From contig NC_040032.1 in assembly GCF_000972845.2 (NCBI RefSeq), positions 16,209,358 through 16,273,357 on the forward strand: 64,000 bases of DNA, written 5' to 3'. This DNA is from Larimichthys crocea (lineage: Eukaryota > Chordata > Actinopteri > Sciaenidae). This document shows positions 19,010-33,799 of the stretch, in pieces (position 1 is the first letter of the stretch; each line of letters opens with the position of its first letter). A model generated the notes under the pieces. It saw only the letters and a list, made by a program, of their open reading frames with translations. It searched no databases and was not told the DNA's origin. A program made the translations under genes and the position numbers.

Positions 19010-19213
19010 CAGGGGTGTCCAAACTGTTCCACAAAGGGCCGGTGTGGCTGCAGGTTTTCCTTCCAACCAAACAGCAGCACACCAGACTTGACTCATTTAA
19101 TCAACTGATCTCAGTCTTCAGAGAGTTGATTGGTCAAACTGTGTGCTCTTGGTTGGTTGGAACAAAAACCTGCAGACACACCGGCTCTTTGTGGAACAGT
19201 TTGGACACCCCTA
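19010..19213. mobile_element. Palindromic hAT-like MITE (foldback element)
   Basis: It starts CAGGGGTGTCCAAACTGTTC and ends with the near reverse complement GAACAGTTTGGACACCCCTA. The inverted arms reach inwards about 65 bases on each side, including the GGTTTTCCTTCCAACC / GGTTGGAACAAAAACC pair. The centre carries a further inverted pair (ATCAACTGATCTC / GAGAGTTGAT). The CAGGGGTGTCCAAAC terminus is characteristic of hAT-type elements. I do not see a clear 8-bp target duplication. There is no transposase frame, so it is non-autonomous. Confidence 0.75.
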
Positions 19214-21340
19214 AAGGGAACTCGTGGGTGAGTCTGAGCAGTTGTGTTGTGCATATTCAGGGGCCACATAATCAGGAAATAAACTCTTTTGGCGCACAGA
19301 TTTTTCTTATATCATTATTGGGATAATACTTACTAAAATACTACTTTAAAAAACAGTGTTATTATTTATTTAAAGATCTGTCCATAATTTTATACAATTT
19401 TGATATGAAATTCAAAATAAAGCAGAAAACTGCTGTAAAAAAAAGTTAGAGTTATTTTCTAAGAATTTGTGATTTATTAATTTTTTTACAGTGTTGTAGT
19501 AATGAATTTTGGGTTGCATTAACCCATTTGTGGCGGTGTTTTTAAAGTGCAGACTCCAGGCGTCTGGGATTCCAACCTAATCTAATGACAGAGAGACAGA
19601 GACACAACTAATCATAAAGAGAGGGCCAAGTCATTGTTCTTGCTGCAGGGACTATAAATATATAGCCCCAAATTCAATCAAGGCCTAATAGAGACGCCAG
19701 TCAATTCTAACCATCTTACAGCCTCATCAACTATCAGTGCAGTGGCACCAGCTCCAAAACGTCCAATGGCCTTAGAAAAAAAGCATCTTTTGTTCATTTA
19801 ATAAAATTAAGAAATATTTTTGCTTCTTAAGCAAGTTAAACATTCGTCCCGGCAGACAGACATCTGATTTTGGAAATAAGCCTAATAGAGTTGACTCCCT
19901 GTTGAGACACTGTCGCACCACTATGACTTTGTTTGTTTACATTTATTGGATTTACGGGAAGACGTGTTTCCTACAAATTCATTTAGCAGGCTTTCAGAGG
20001 GGGACTGACAGTCTAACCGGCAACTGATGACTATGTGCGTGGCTCTCAAAGTTAGAAGCGCCTAGTATAAATGCTTTTAATATAGTAGCATTCAAGATGG
20101 CATGGCTTTCTCCCTTTTTTTTTTGGGGGGGGGGGGTTGTTTTTGGGCTAATACATCAACTTTTGAACCATGCGATACAAGTACATGCCAATTTAATTGA
20201 AATCTCTTTTGATCAGAACCTGTGCCACCTGTAGGTGTGATTGTTCTGTCTTATGTTCACTCTTGTACTTATCATAAAATGTATAACATATCATGAAATA
20301 AAAGGCTCTATCTATATATATATATATGCAAACTACACAGACAATGGGAAATATAAATGTTGAAATATTAGCTGTACTTTGGATTTGGACTATTCATAAG
20401 AACATACTGTGTTATGGCCATGAAACCAATTTAGGATTCTCAGTGGGACAAAAATGTTTTTGACAGAGAATAGAACAGACAATGTCTGACTCAGTACATC
20501 ATTTGTAACAAAGATTTAGTCTTCTATCTTACGCGATACCACAGTTCTCTGGTTACTTTGCTGCATTAGATTTGCTATTAAATCATTTATGTCTTTCTTA
20601 GCATGCCACTCTTCTCCACTTTGTGTTGAGAAGTGTCAGAAATCCCATCAGAGAGACAGAGACAGTCAGCAGAAGGCTTTTGTACAGCTGCATTTGAACT
20701 CATCTCTGCCCTGCCTCACCTAAAAGTCATTATGGAACGTCATCTTTCAGTTCGTTGGGAACTGGAACTGCTGTGCATAACAATTTCTGTGTGTGTGCTT
20801 TTTCCCTGAAGCAGAAGGAACCATTCATAGCAAAATAAGCTTGCCTCCACGCCCCGAGGGCATCTGACAGCAGTGGATGGGACCTGAGAGGACAAGAGGG
20901 GTCCATAATACTCAATATTACATGACAGTCAGTGTAGCTTCGTGGGCACTGCAGCTCACTTTACAGAGAGAAGCTACAGTGTTACAGTCCCTGATTATGC
21001 TTTATATTTTTTGCAGCATTAATACATGTAACTGCTGTGGATTCTTTCAGACCTGCTTTATGACTTACATGATCTTAACAGGTGATACTTTTTTTTTTTA
21101 CTTGCTATGTTCCCAAGATTCACTGAGGGGATGTTACCTGATCAACTGCTGACATGCAAATAGTGTCACTATCATTAGTGCTAGTTTTATTTATCAGTTT
21201 TATATTTTATTCATGTTACCTGCTACAAACATGTTATACTTAAATCTACATTAATCATTGCTTTTATAATTAGAATGGGTCAAATGACTGGGTGTTTGTT
21301 AGTGATGAAATTATCACCATGTTTTGTGTCTTTCAGCTCA
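19214..21340. other. Intergenic, no gene seen
   Basis: AT-rich non-coding sequence. It includes a G-run at about 20125-20136 and a short TA run near 20312-20327. Short open frames show no recognisable domain. Confidence 0.55.
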
Positions 21341-21350
21341 ACTCTCTAGA

Positions 21351-21383
21351 GTTAGGGTTAGAGTTTAGAGTTAGGGTTAGGGT
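21351..21383. repeat. Short interstitial TTAGGG-like tract
   Basis: Several GTTAGGG or degenerate GTTTAGA units lie side by side over about 33 bases. It is too short and imperfect to be a functional telomere and is a minor simple repeat. Confidence 0.6.
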
Positions 21384-21429
21384 GTGACAGAGACAGGGAT
21401 GGACACACTTTTGTATATACCAACATACC

Positions 21430-21640
21430 ACCTTTTCTCCAGTGAGGCAGTAGCTCAGTCTCGGGAACCAGTGGGTGGCCGGTTCAAGTCCAGTATGGAC
21501 CAAAGTATGGAAGGTGGACTGGTAGTCTGAGAGGTGCCAGTTCACCTGATGGACACTGCTGAGGTGCCCTTGAGCAAGGTACAGAACCCCTAACTGCTGC
21601 CAGGGTGCCATACTGGGTGTCACGTAAAATGTGTAACTCA
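21430..21640 (+). mobile_element. tRNA-derived SINE
   Basis: Near the 5' end there is a box A-like GCAGTAGCTCAGTC and, about 35 bases on, a box B-like GGTTCAAGTCC, the internal RNA polymerase III promoter of a tRNA. The following body (GGTGCCAGTTCACCTG, GAGGTGCCCTTGAGCAAGGT) has no tRNA fold and matches the inverted copy at 18.6 kb. This is therefore a SINE rather than a tRNA gene. Confidence 0.7.
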
Positions 21641-21649
21641 TTAACATAA

Positions 21650-24600
21650 TTTCAGCCTTTTACTGAGTAACCTGTCTTAGTTGGTGGTGGCACTGTGGGT
21701 GATACACACATTGTATCAGACCATGATAGCTGTGCCAAGGGAAATCCTCGATTTACTAAAAGAATGAAAACAGGCTTACATTCAATAAGACCACAGACAC
21801 AGGTATCTAAAATTAGTGCCTGAACTTCTAATCTAAAGGATGAAGAGCTCAGTGACCTCAGAGTCGAAGTCCACAGGCCATTTGAGGTGATGTAGGTTGT
21901 GAATGGTTTATTTTCCATGGTCTTAAGGGAACTGAACCAATATTTTAGTCGACTTGTAAGTATTGCATCAAGGGATTTGTGTCTCATCAGACCGGGTATC
22001 TGTCCTCTAATGCCCCTACTTAACTTTGCTCCACAACTCCGGCTGGGGATTGATCATTGGTCACCTGGGACACCTCGGACAAGATTATCTGATGACGCTT
22101 TAGATTATAGCCCACATCACACAGTGTAATTACTCCAGAGTTACTGTGTAATCTTTAAATCTTTAATACTAATGCTGTACCAGTATCATATATACCAGTA
22201 AATATATGTAAATACTGGGGAAGATGTGAAGTTATGGAATAAGGGGGGGACAACAAAGAGCTATTTATTTTTTAACTCTTGGGTACCTGTTCTATGACAT
22301 ACATCCTTTTTGTCACCAGTGTTCCAAGACTGCAATCCGCCTTCAGACACATCCTGTTGCTAATTCTTGAGCTACTCTGCAAAAGGCTTTGCCAATGTCA
22401 ATTGCTTAATAGTATTTGCTGTAAAATCTGGGTTGTGGGTATTTGTGTACGTTGTGACTGTTTTACTTACTGGCTCTGTGCAACTGGAGTATACTTTGCT
22501 TTGTGGTGGGTTGTGTCGAGTATGTGAAAGTGACGGTGTTAAAAGCAGCAAGACACACTGGCAGTGACAGAGGAAGCATTGGACAGCTCCCAGGCTTCAG
22601 CACGTCCTCCTGCCTTCACTCTCACCTTAATCCAAACTGAAAAGACAACACATTCTAGCAATACAAATTCAGTGACTTGAGAGCTGTCTCCATCGCCAGC
22701 AGGGAATTAGGAACGAGATGAGTCAACTGTTTCTTTTCACTTCTCCCCTCTGTGTTTTTGCATCTGCGAGCATCTCTGTGTGTTTGTCCACGTACCCCGA
22801 TTTGGCACGAAACACAATGACGAAAAAGCAGCGAAGGACAAACAGCAGCGATGAAGATCAGACGCTGCTGTCTTATCAAATGTGTTCCTTTGTACAAGCA
22901 TTTACTAAACACTAGATCCATCGGTGCACGATTCAAAAAGACTGGTGGAAAGTTTATATATCAGGTTTATATGTCTGGTCTCATCGCTCTGAAACATTTA
23001 CAGTGACACATGACAGCTCAGCAAAAGAAAAGACAGCCTTAACAGTTAATTAGGACGATGACGATGAATATAAAATGAATAATACATTATAGTTACTATA
23101 ACAGAAACTTCTATGTCTTCTAGAAGTGGCAGAAACACACATTGTTGTGAGACATCTAAGGTCCGTTTTCACCAAAATACCACCAATTTGATCAGCAAAA
23201 ATCAAGTTATCACTGCAGATGATCTCTGTTTGAGAGTCTAAATGCTACACAGCAACCTTATCCTAACCTAATGCTATGATGTCGAGTTGATGGTCAGCCC
23301 AGAGGACCGATAATGGCGTCATTGTATGTGTTGACATAGAGAGTGTGTCCACATACTGCATGTATAATAATAGGGAGTCAGACCAAACTGATTTATGATT
23401 TCTAGTATCTGATTATTTTTTCCTTGACACACATTTTATATTAGATTAAAATATGTTGCCACTGAATTATGATGTTACGTTTTTCACACTGCTTAATCAG
23501 GTCAATGGGATTACTAATAAACCTGTGCGGTCACTGGGTATCTGGCAGGATAAAAATCCTCTCCTGTGGTTTACAATGATGACCCTCTGTGGCGTTATAA
23601 TCCAGGATTCAGAGGCTTGATCGGAGTAAGAGTCTTAGCCTTATTGGACGTTAGGTGGATGTCTGGAACCCCATACACACTATAAATTTCTCACCAGGCC
23701 ACCTAATCATTGTGCCACACAATTGCCTATGAAATCGCCTTAAAGAAAACTATGCCCAAGTCACAGTTTTTCAAGCATGCCCCCAGTTTGGAGAAGCAGA
23801 GTCTGGAGCCTGACACAAAACATATTCTGGCCACATTAAAAGTCTCAACTCTCAAATAAAATCAATATCCTTTTAAGTGTACGTTAAATCAAGAATATTT
23901 TCACTGATTTACCTTGCCATCCAACAGCCTTTTTCTTTGACACTACTCGTAGAACTCCCAGCTGCACTGTGTTACACAGCACATCAGCTGTTTGTATTGT
24001 CGCGGTTTGAGTTAGGAAGATCGGACTGAAATCAAACGTCCTGTTTCGAAAGATTTCAAAGATGGTGCTTGCTTGTGTGCTTGCAGTTGGGCTTATGCGT
24101 AAGAAAGTTCTACAGTTAAGGCAAAAGAAAAGCCTGTCTGTTCCCCAAACACTGAGAGTGTGCTGACTGCTGTCTACTGTGGGTGCATGGGTCGATACCT
24201 CATGCAACCCTACTGCATACCCAAGCTATCCCTATAATATATGTTTTCTCCAAATATCTGCAAGCATCTTGCTCTTTGTTTTAACAGGTAAATGCAAAGT
24301 GTAAAGCGTCAGTCTGAATGATTTTGTCCTATCCTTTGATGAAATAGTCAGTGACTTACTGTTAGTATATTGCTTGCCTCAGTTTACCAATAACAAAACA
24401 TTCAATAATTGTGGGATAAATTAGTAGATTACTAAAAAAAAACCATTCACATGCCTGGACATAATCTGGTCTTAATCTGCCTAAAATCTGCTCCCTATGT
24501 GTGAGGTAAAAGGATTACTTTGAGTTCATGAGTTGTGGGGTATTAGTCATGGTACTGTGTCTCGTGAGCACGTTGACACCTAATTGAGAGATAAATGGAT

Positions 24601-27290
24601 TAAGAGGTCAGCAGTGTTGTGTCTGAATCCATTTACTGTACTTGTTCTTGGAAAAGGAAAGTATCCCTAGAAAGCCTGAGGATTGTGAATAAAGACAGAT
24701 GATGCCATCTGTATCTTTGCTTTGAGGTGTCTCGCTTACAAAAAGGTGGATGTGTGTGAATTTTACATGCAGCATTGTTTTAACAATGTTGACTGCTGAT
24801 CTGATCGTTGAATCTAGAATCTAGGATGCAATTTTGCAAAAAATACATTCAGATAGATGCTAATAAAATGGTCATCACAGGTGGTCATTTTGCCCTGACC
24901 AAATGTAGATTAATCACCACATTATAAATGTATGTAGTTATAAATTAACTTTCATTATTTAATTTCATTCCAAAACAGGAAAATTAAGGAAATGTATTTT
25001 GTTCATAGCAGACAACAAAATCAACACATTTGCAGTAAGAAGATCATATTTAGTGCCATTCTTAAAAGTGTTGCTTGTCCACTGAAGCTTATTGCAAGTT
25101 ACTACATTTACCATTTGCATTTTAGAAAGGAGAACTGTAATGTGCACTGACATAATTCAGAGAGACCAAGTGGAAGGTTAAGATCATCCTAGTTTCTCTC
25201 TTTTTTCCCCAAAACCTCTGGATCAGAACCTTCACCAGTTTAATGAAGTTGGGCATTTAACTATCAGGGCATGTGGAGATTGACTCATTTTGTAGCCAGC
25301 TTCAAGTTGCTGTTTGAGGAACTGCACTTTTTGGCACTGACACATTGGTTTCACTTCACAGCCACAGAGGTTACCACTCGATCTCCACTCACTGCCAAAG
25401 AAAAACTGTCTGAACCTCAAGAGCACCGCAAGCATTGATGGACCAAGAGTTAGACTTAGATTGGACTGGGCAAAGAGTCTGATACCCAGAGGAATTGTAG
25501 AAAAATGAAAAACAGAAAGAACTTGACAATCACAAGTTGTTTTCATTTTTTTAAAAGCACATCTTCCTCTTCAATTTGATACTAAATGCGTGGCATTCGT
25601 AGCTTTTAAATTCAACATTGTTTTCCGTGTCTTAAAACACTAGGGATGATTTTCAAATGGTGGATGATCCCACGTGCCAAAGTGAAATATACATCCAGTG
25701 GGACCACACTTACATCTTCTCTTGCCTTCTGTAATCCATGGTCTGATCTGTTGTCTGGATTGTAATTGTGGATTCATTGTAAGATCATTACAGAAAAGAT
25801 CAACTTTAACCTTGTGATTTTTATGATTTCAGATTTTGGGACATTGATACCATGGGCGTCACAGGTTCAGGTCCTGGGAGCCTGGTAGATGGTCACTGGC
25901 TTGGTCTTTCAGCTTTGGTACAACTGTTGAATTAAATTAATGCACCATCACTCAGCTCTAAACCTTTGTAAGGTCTCTGATATGGTATAAATTGAGGCTC
26001 TGCATCTGCAGTCTACCACCAACTTGTAGACGCTCTATGAAGCTGTCCCCCAGATGACTTGAAGGCTTACTCAGGAGGCTAAGAGGGAATAATCAGCTCC
26101 ACAGCACTCGGGCAATTAACCCATTATATATCACCCACACGCTGTAGTAGTATATAGTAGTATAGTGTAAAAACACGCAAAAATATGCAAAAATATAACA
26201 TAAAACAAGAAAGATAAGTTCATCATCTTAACCTCTTTGTAATTATTAACAACGTTCACATTCCACTCAGCTGGAGGCCAGAAAGTACACCAAACTCCTT
26301 GCTCTGTTCGGGAAAGTGATACTATCATGAATCACTCCAGATAAACATAGACAGAAATTTTGTTATAATGCACATATAATTCAAATGAAATGTAAGCGGA
26401 GGCAGGAGGTCTGAATATCATTCCAGCACATTACAGGAAAAATACTCATAACTGAATACATAAATAAGCCTTTTTGTGGTAATGCAGCTCCCTGCTTTTG
26501 GAGTTGGACTAACCCCAGCATCCACATCTTACAACCAGGATAAACAGATCCATATGTTGTGTCTATTAAGTTACCAATATGATGTGATGATTAAAACAAG
26601 ACACTACAAAGTCCAGACAACACTTGAGGTGACCGGTCCTTAGACCTCTCTGCTCGGCTTTAAGTCCACGCTTAAGTTATCTTCCTGTCCTCCTTCTCCC
26701 GTTTGTCATTTAAGAGCGCTCTCCAACCTTCAGATGTGATACGTACTTTACTGGCTTGCCCTTTGGATGACTTGCCAGGAACCCTCAGTGGCCTAACATT
26801 TTTCTGAATTTGTCCCAGGTGTGGAGCGGGACTGGAGAGGTTAAATTCATGCACCATCACTCAGATTGATTGCCTCCTTCCTGTTTCTGGCGCTTCTGGA
26901 GCTGCACCAGAGAAGACTCGTGGCATACAGTCCATCCTTCACAGTAGTGCTGAGTGAGGAAAAGCAGATCATTGCCACTCCCCTCTTCAACCCCAAACTT
27001 CTTGCAGTTGGACAGGCAACCTCAAAGCACACCATTTCTGTGAATATATACAGAAAGGAATGGAGAATGATGTCTTCCCAACCTTCTTCACTAAATAATG
27101 CTTCTCTGAACTCTTATGGCTTTGATTACAAGTTATTACCCTTCACTATCTTGGGAGCCATTCATCATTTGTGGGGACCTGTGAGATCACTTCCTATCTG
27201 GAGCCTTTCCTGTCTTGTAACTGTCAAGCAGCACTCCACTTCACCTTGTACTCATCAGCCCTCGGTACAAGGCGAAGAGAAAAACAGTGG
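21650..27290. other. Intergenic, no gene recognised
   Basis: About 5.6 kb of AT-rich sequence between ppm1d and tbx2a. The longest open frames (23884-24207 minus, 25232-25546 minus, 26866-27318 plus) have no recognisable domain, splice context or promoter. In tetrapods the PPM1D-TBX2 interval contains regulatory elements, so conserved non-coding sequence may exist here, but that cannot be judged without alignment. Confidence 0.5.
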
Positions 27291-27297
27291 TTTTCTT

Positions 27298-27416
27298 ATT
27301 TTTTATCATTATTTCTAGTCTTTCCGAGGAGGAAAGGACTGATTAAAAGATAACATCATTCACCATTTTAATCAGTCCTTTCCTCCTCGGGAAGACTAGA
27401 GATAATCATAAAAAAT
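27298..27416 (+). repeat. Long near-perfect inverted repeat, 51-bp stem, 17-base loop
   Basis: Arms 27298-27348 and 27366-27416 are the same length and pair without gaps. Of 51 positions, 48 are Watson-Crick. Two of the three differences become G:U wobbles if the + strand is transcribed, and the third is a C:C mismatch. The core GAGGAGGAAAGGACTGATTA is GC-richer than its surroundings. It lies 1.7 kb upstream of the tbx2a start codon. It may be a folded non-coding RNA, a small foldback transposon or an inverted duplication; the sequence alone does not decide. Confidence 0.8.
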
Positions 27417-28790
27417 GTTTTTCTGTGTCAAGTGATGGCACAGAATTTGTATATGTTACATTGAACTTCTTCACCAAAAGTACATTGAAAAGCAAAAATC
27501 TTGGAAATTGATGTATTATGCAAAATTCAGTCACAGTATGCAGTTGGTTTATTCTTTAATTATTGTTATTGTATGTTGGCCCATCCAGTTGACATAAGAA
27601 AGTTGTGAAGTGTGTGTGTAAGAGAGAAAAGAAACATGCTTTGTAACTTCTGCCAATTTATTTTATTTATTTTATTTTTTTTTTAGTATTTACAAATCCA
27701 CTGTGTGTATGTGTTGCTGCAATATGAATAATAAACACTACATGGCCAATATTAAATAAATAAAATAAATAAATAGGATTTAAGCTCAGTGTCCAGTTGA
27801 GTTCACCTTTCCTCGTCGTCTCTCTTTGGGACCATCTGATTGACTTAGAGTTAGAGAGTTAGCCAACTTGTGTATGGACACAAAGGCCATTAACTGTCCA
27901 CGGAAATGTACTATTATTTTTATTTCATTTTATCTGTCTGTCCTGTTGCATATTATACATGTACCTCTGTTTGATCTAGTAGACGTAGACCTATCTCATT
28001 TAAATTTGATTACAAGGGTACCAAGTAAATCTGAACTTCCTCTGAATTAACATTTGGCTTCTTTTTCTAAACTAAATCAAGACTGGATGAATTATTGAGA
28101 CGCCGTGCATTCACCCCAAGTCAGTTTTAATGGTAGAGTGGTTTGCGGCAACAAGGGAGATTTAAAAAAAAAAATGCTAAACTGCCTCTATAAAAAATAA
28201 AAAAGACCCCTAAAAAGGCATTTGTTCAGGTCTTGTCATCCCTGAAGAGCCACACTGGCCGAAAACCTGAAGTCTTTCACCAGTGAAGTACTCCATTCAT
28301 TTAGATCCTGGAGTCATTCTTACCTCTCCTGGTTTTCTCACTGCTCCAGAAAAGCTGAAGGAAGCAGTGGACTGAAGGCTGCACCCGAAAGAAAACTGGA
28401 GCAGGCAACTTGAGGATTTGGATAGTTGCCTAATGTGAAGTGACAGGAGAGAGGCTCGTAGTGGGACGCCGGCACTGGCGCCAAGACTGCATTAATTAAC
28501 AAATTCATTGCATCCCAGCTTAATCAAGAACTATGGGTGTTTTCAAAAGACGCATGAACACATTTATTTTATCTTTTCCTTTTTGCCTTTACACAACAAC
28601 AACAACAAAAATGTACGCACCACATCAGGCACAGTAAACAAGCAAAACTTTATATGGGCTTTATTATGGTGTTTTAAATGTTTAAGATTAGACCAGATTT
28701 AGGAAAAAATATTTGATTAAAGGCATCACTAACCTACATTACATAAATTCTGCCTGTCTCCTTATTGTCTGAGTGCTTAAAACCACGCCC
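27417..28790. other. tbx2a upstream region
   Basis: AT-rich with T-runs and AAATAAATAA runs near 27.7 kb. No coding exon was seen. It probably includes proximal regulatory sequence for tbx2a, but no TATA box or initiator could be assigned with confidence. Confidence 0.45.
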
Positions 28791-29152
28791 AGCGCTCTGT
28801 AAGAGGTTCGGACAGTGAAATTCCCCTCGTTAGTTTGCCTTGTGCCGGAGAGAAGTCTCTCTGTCCTCACTCACTTGGTGCCATTGGAGCTTTCCTAACC
28901 AGCTTTACGCATGGTCCCAAAGCGCGCTGCCGTTTCCTTTTGGATCTATCCAAAGGACGCATTAAATGCCATCACGCTTGCCTTTGCACTAGTACCTGTA
29001 AACCTGTGTAAATTTGCCTCCTTTGAACTCTTGGCCATGATTCAAAACTCACAAACTCTTCTAAAGGTGTTTGCATTTCGGATTTAGACGCCCGCGCGCC
29101 TGCAGCAGCAAACGGGCTGAAAGACTTCATAGTATCAACCCTTTGAGATCGG

Positions 29153-29160
29153 ATGTCCCG

Positions 29161-29164
<4 letters not shown>
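29153..29164 (+). promoter_or_regulatory. tbx2a: Three-codon uORF overlapping the tbx2a start
   Basis: An ATG at 29153 opens a frame of three codons (Met-Ser-Arg) whose TGA stop at 29162-29164 overlaps the main ATG at 29161 as ATGA. Ribosomes that start there would terminate directly on the main start codon. It lies in the 5' UTR close to the true start, so it may damp translation or act through termination-reinitiation. Its use is inferred. Confidence 0.5.
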
Positions 29165-33185
<4,021 letters not shown>

Positions 33186-33790
33186 ACTCTCTTTTTTATC
33201 CCACGCCTGGTGGATACTGGGTAATGGACACACTGACAAATTCATGATGTTTCACATAATCACTCGAAAGAAATAGTCAAAAACTGCATGTTTTGCTGCT
33301 ATTTAACTTATCACTGCCAAATCTGTGCTTACTGAAAGTTCTATATTAACAAAAATATCTTTTCAAGTCCTTTGGGGAAAACAAGCTATGCAAAACCCAA
33401 AGTGGAATGCCCCGTAAAAGCAATATTATGCTTTAAATATGAATAAAACACTTTTTTATTGCTTTATTCTGTACAATGAGGTGAATATTTGTTATTGTCT
33501 TTTTAGTTTTTTTCACACGTATAAAACATGACAAAGCCTTTTGAGACTGAATACTGTAAGTGATCACTGATGAACCTGCCATAGATGAGATGTGAGGAAA
33601 ATATATACCACTTCACAGTTGATGTACCAAAGCTGCACTGTGGACTCGGAGAAAAAACTCAGGATTCTTCAGCACTTAAGAAAAAATATCCGCCAGGTTG
33701 TCTGCAAAATTATTCAGGTAAACTGCTATTGTGTTGTTGTTGTTGTTGTTGTTGTTTTTCACAATTTAAATAAAGCTGTTCACATTTCAT
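33186..33790 (+). other. tbx2a: tbx2a 3' UTR with polyadenylation signals
   Basis: AATAAA at 33442-33447 and again near 33767 follow the stop codon. A (GTT)n run lies at about 33733-33755. The segment is AT-rich and non-coding. Confidence 0.6.
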
Positions 33791-33799
33791 ACTGTTGTC

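Noticed and set aside
21351..21383. Telomere-related sequence
   Set aside because: Only about 33 degenerate bases; too short to signal a chromosome fusion or telomere.
21430..21510. tRNA gene from box A/box B motifs
   Set aside because: No cloverleaf can be formed and an inverted copy lies 3 kb away; it is a SINE head.
26866..27318. 150-aa open frame before tbx2a
   Set aside because: No recognisable domain; it runs into the inverted repeat at 27298 and has no splice or promoter context.
29071..29160. N-terminal extension of tbx2a upstream of 29161
   Set aside because: The frame is open but starts with TTG and has no in-frame ATG; family members start at the equivalent of 29161.
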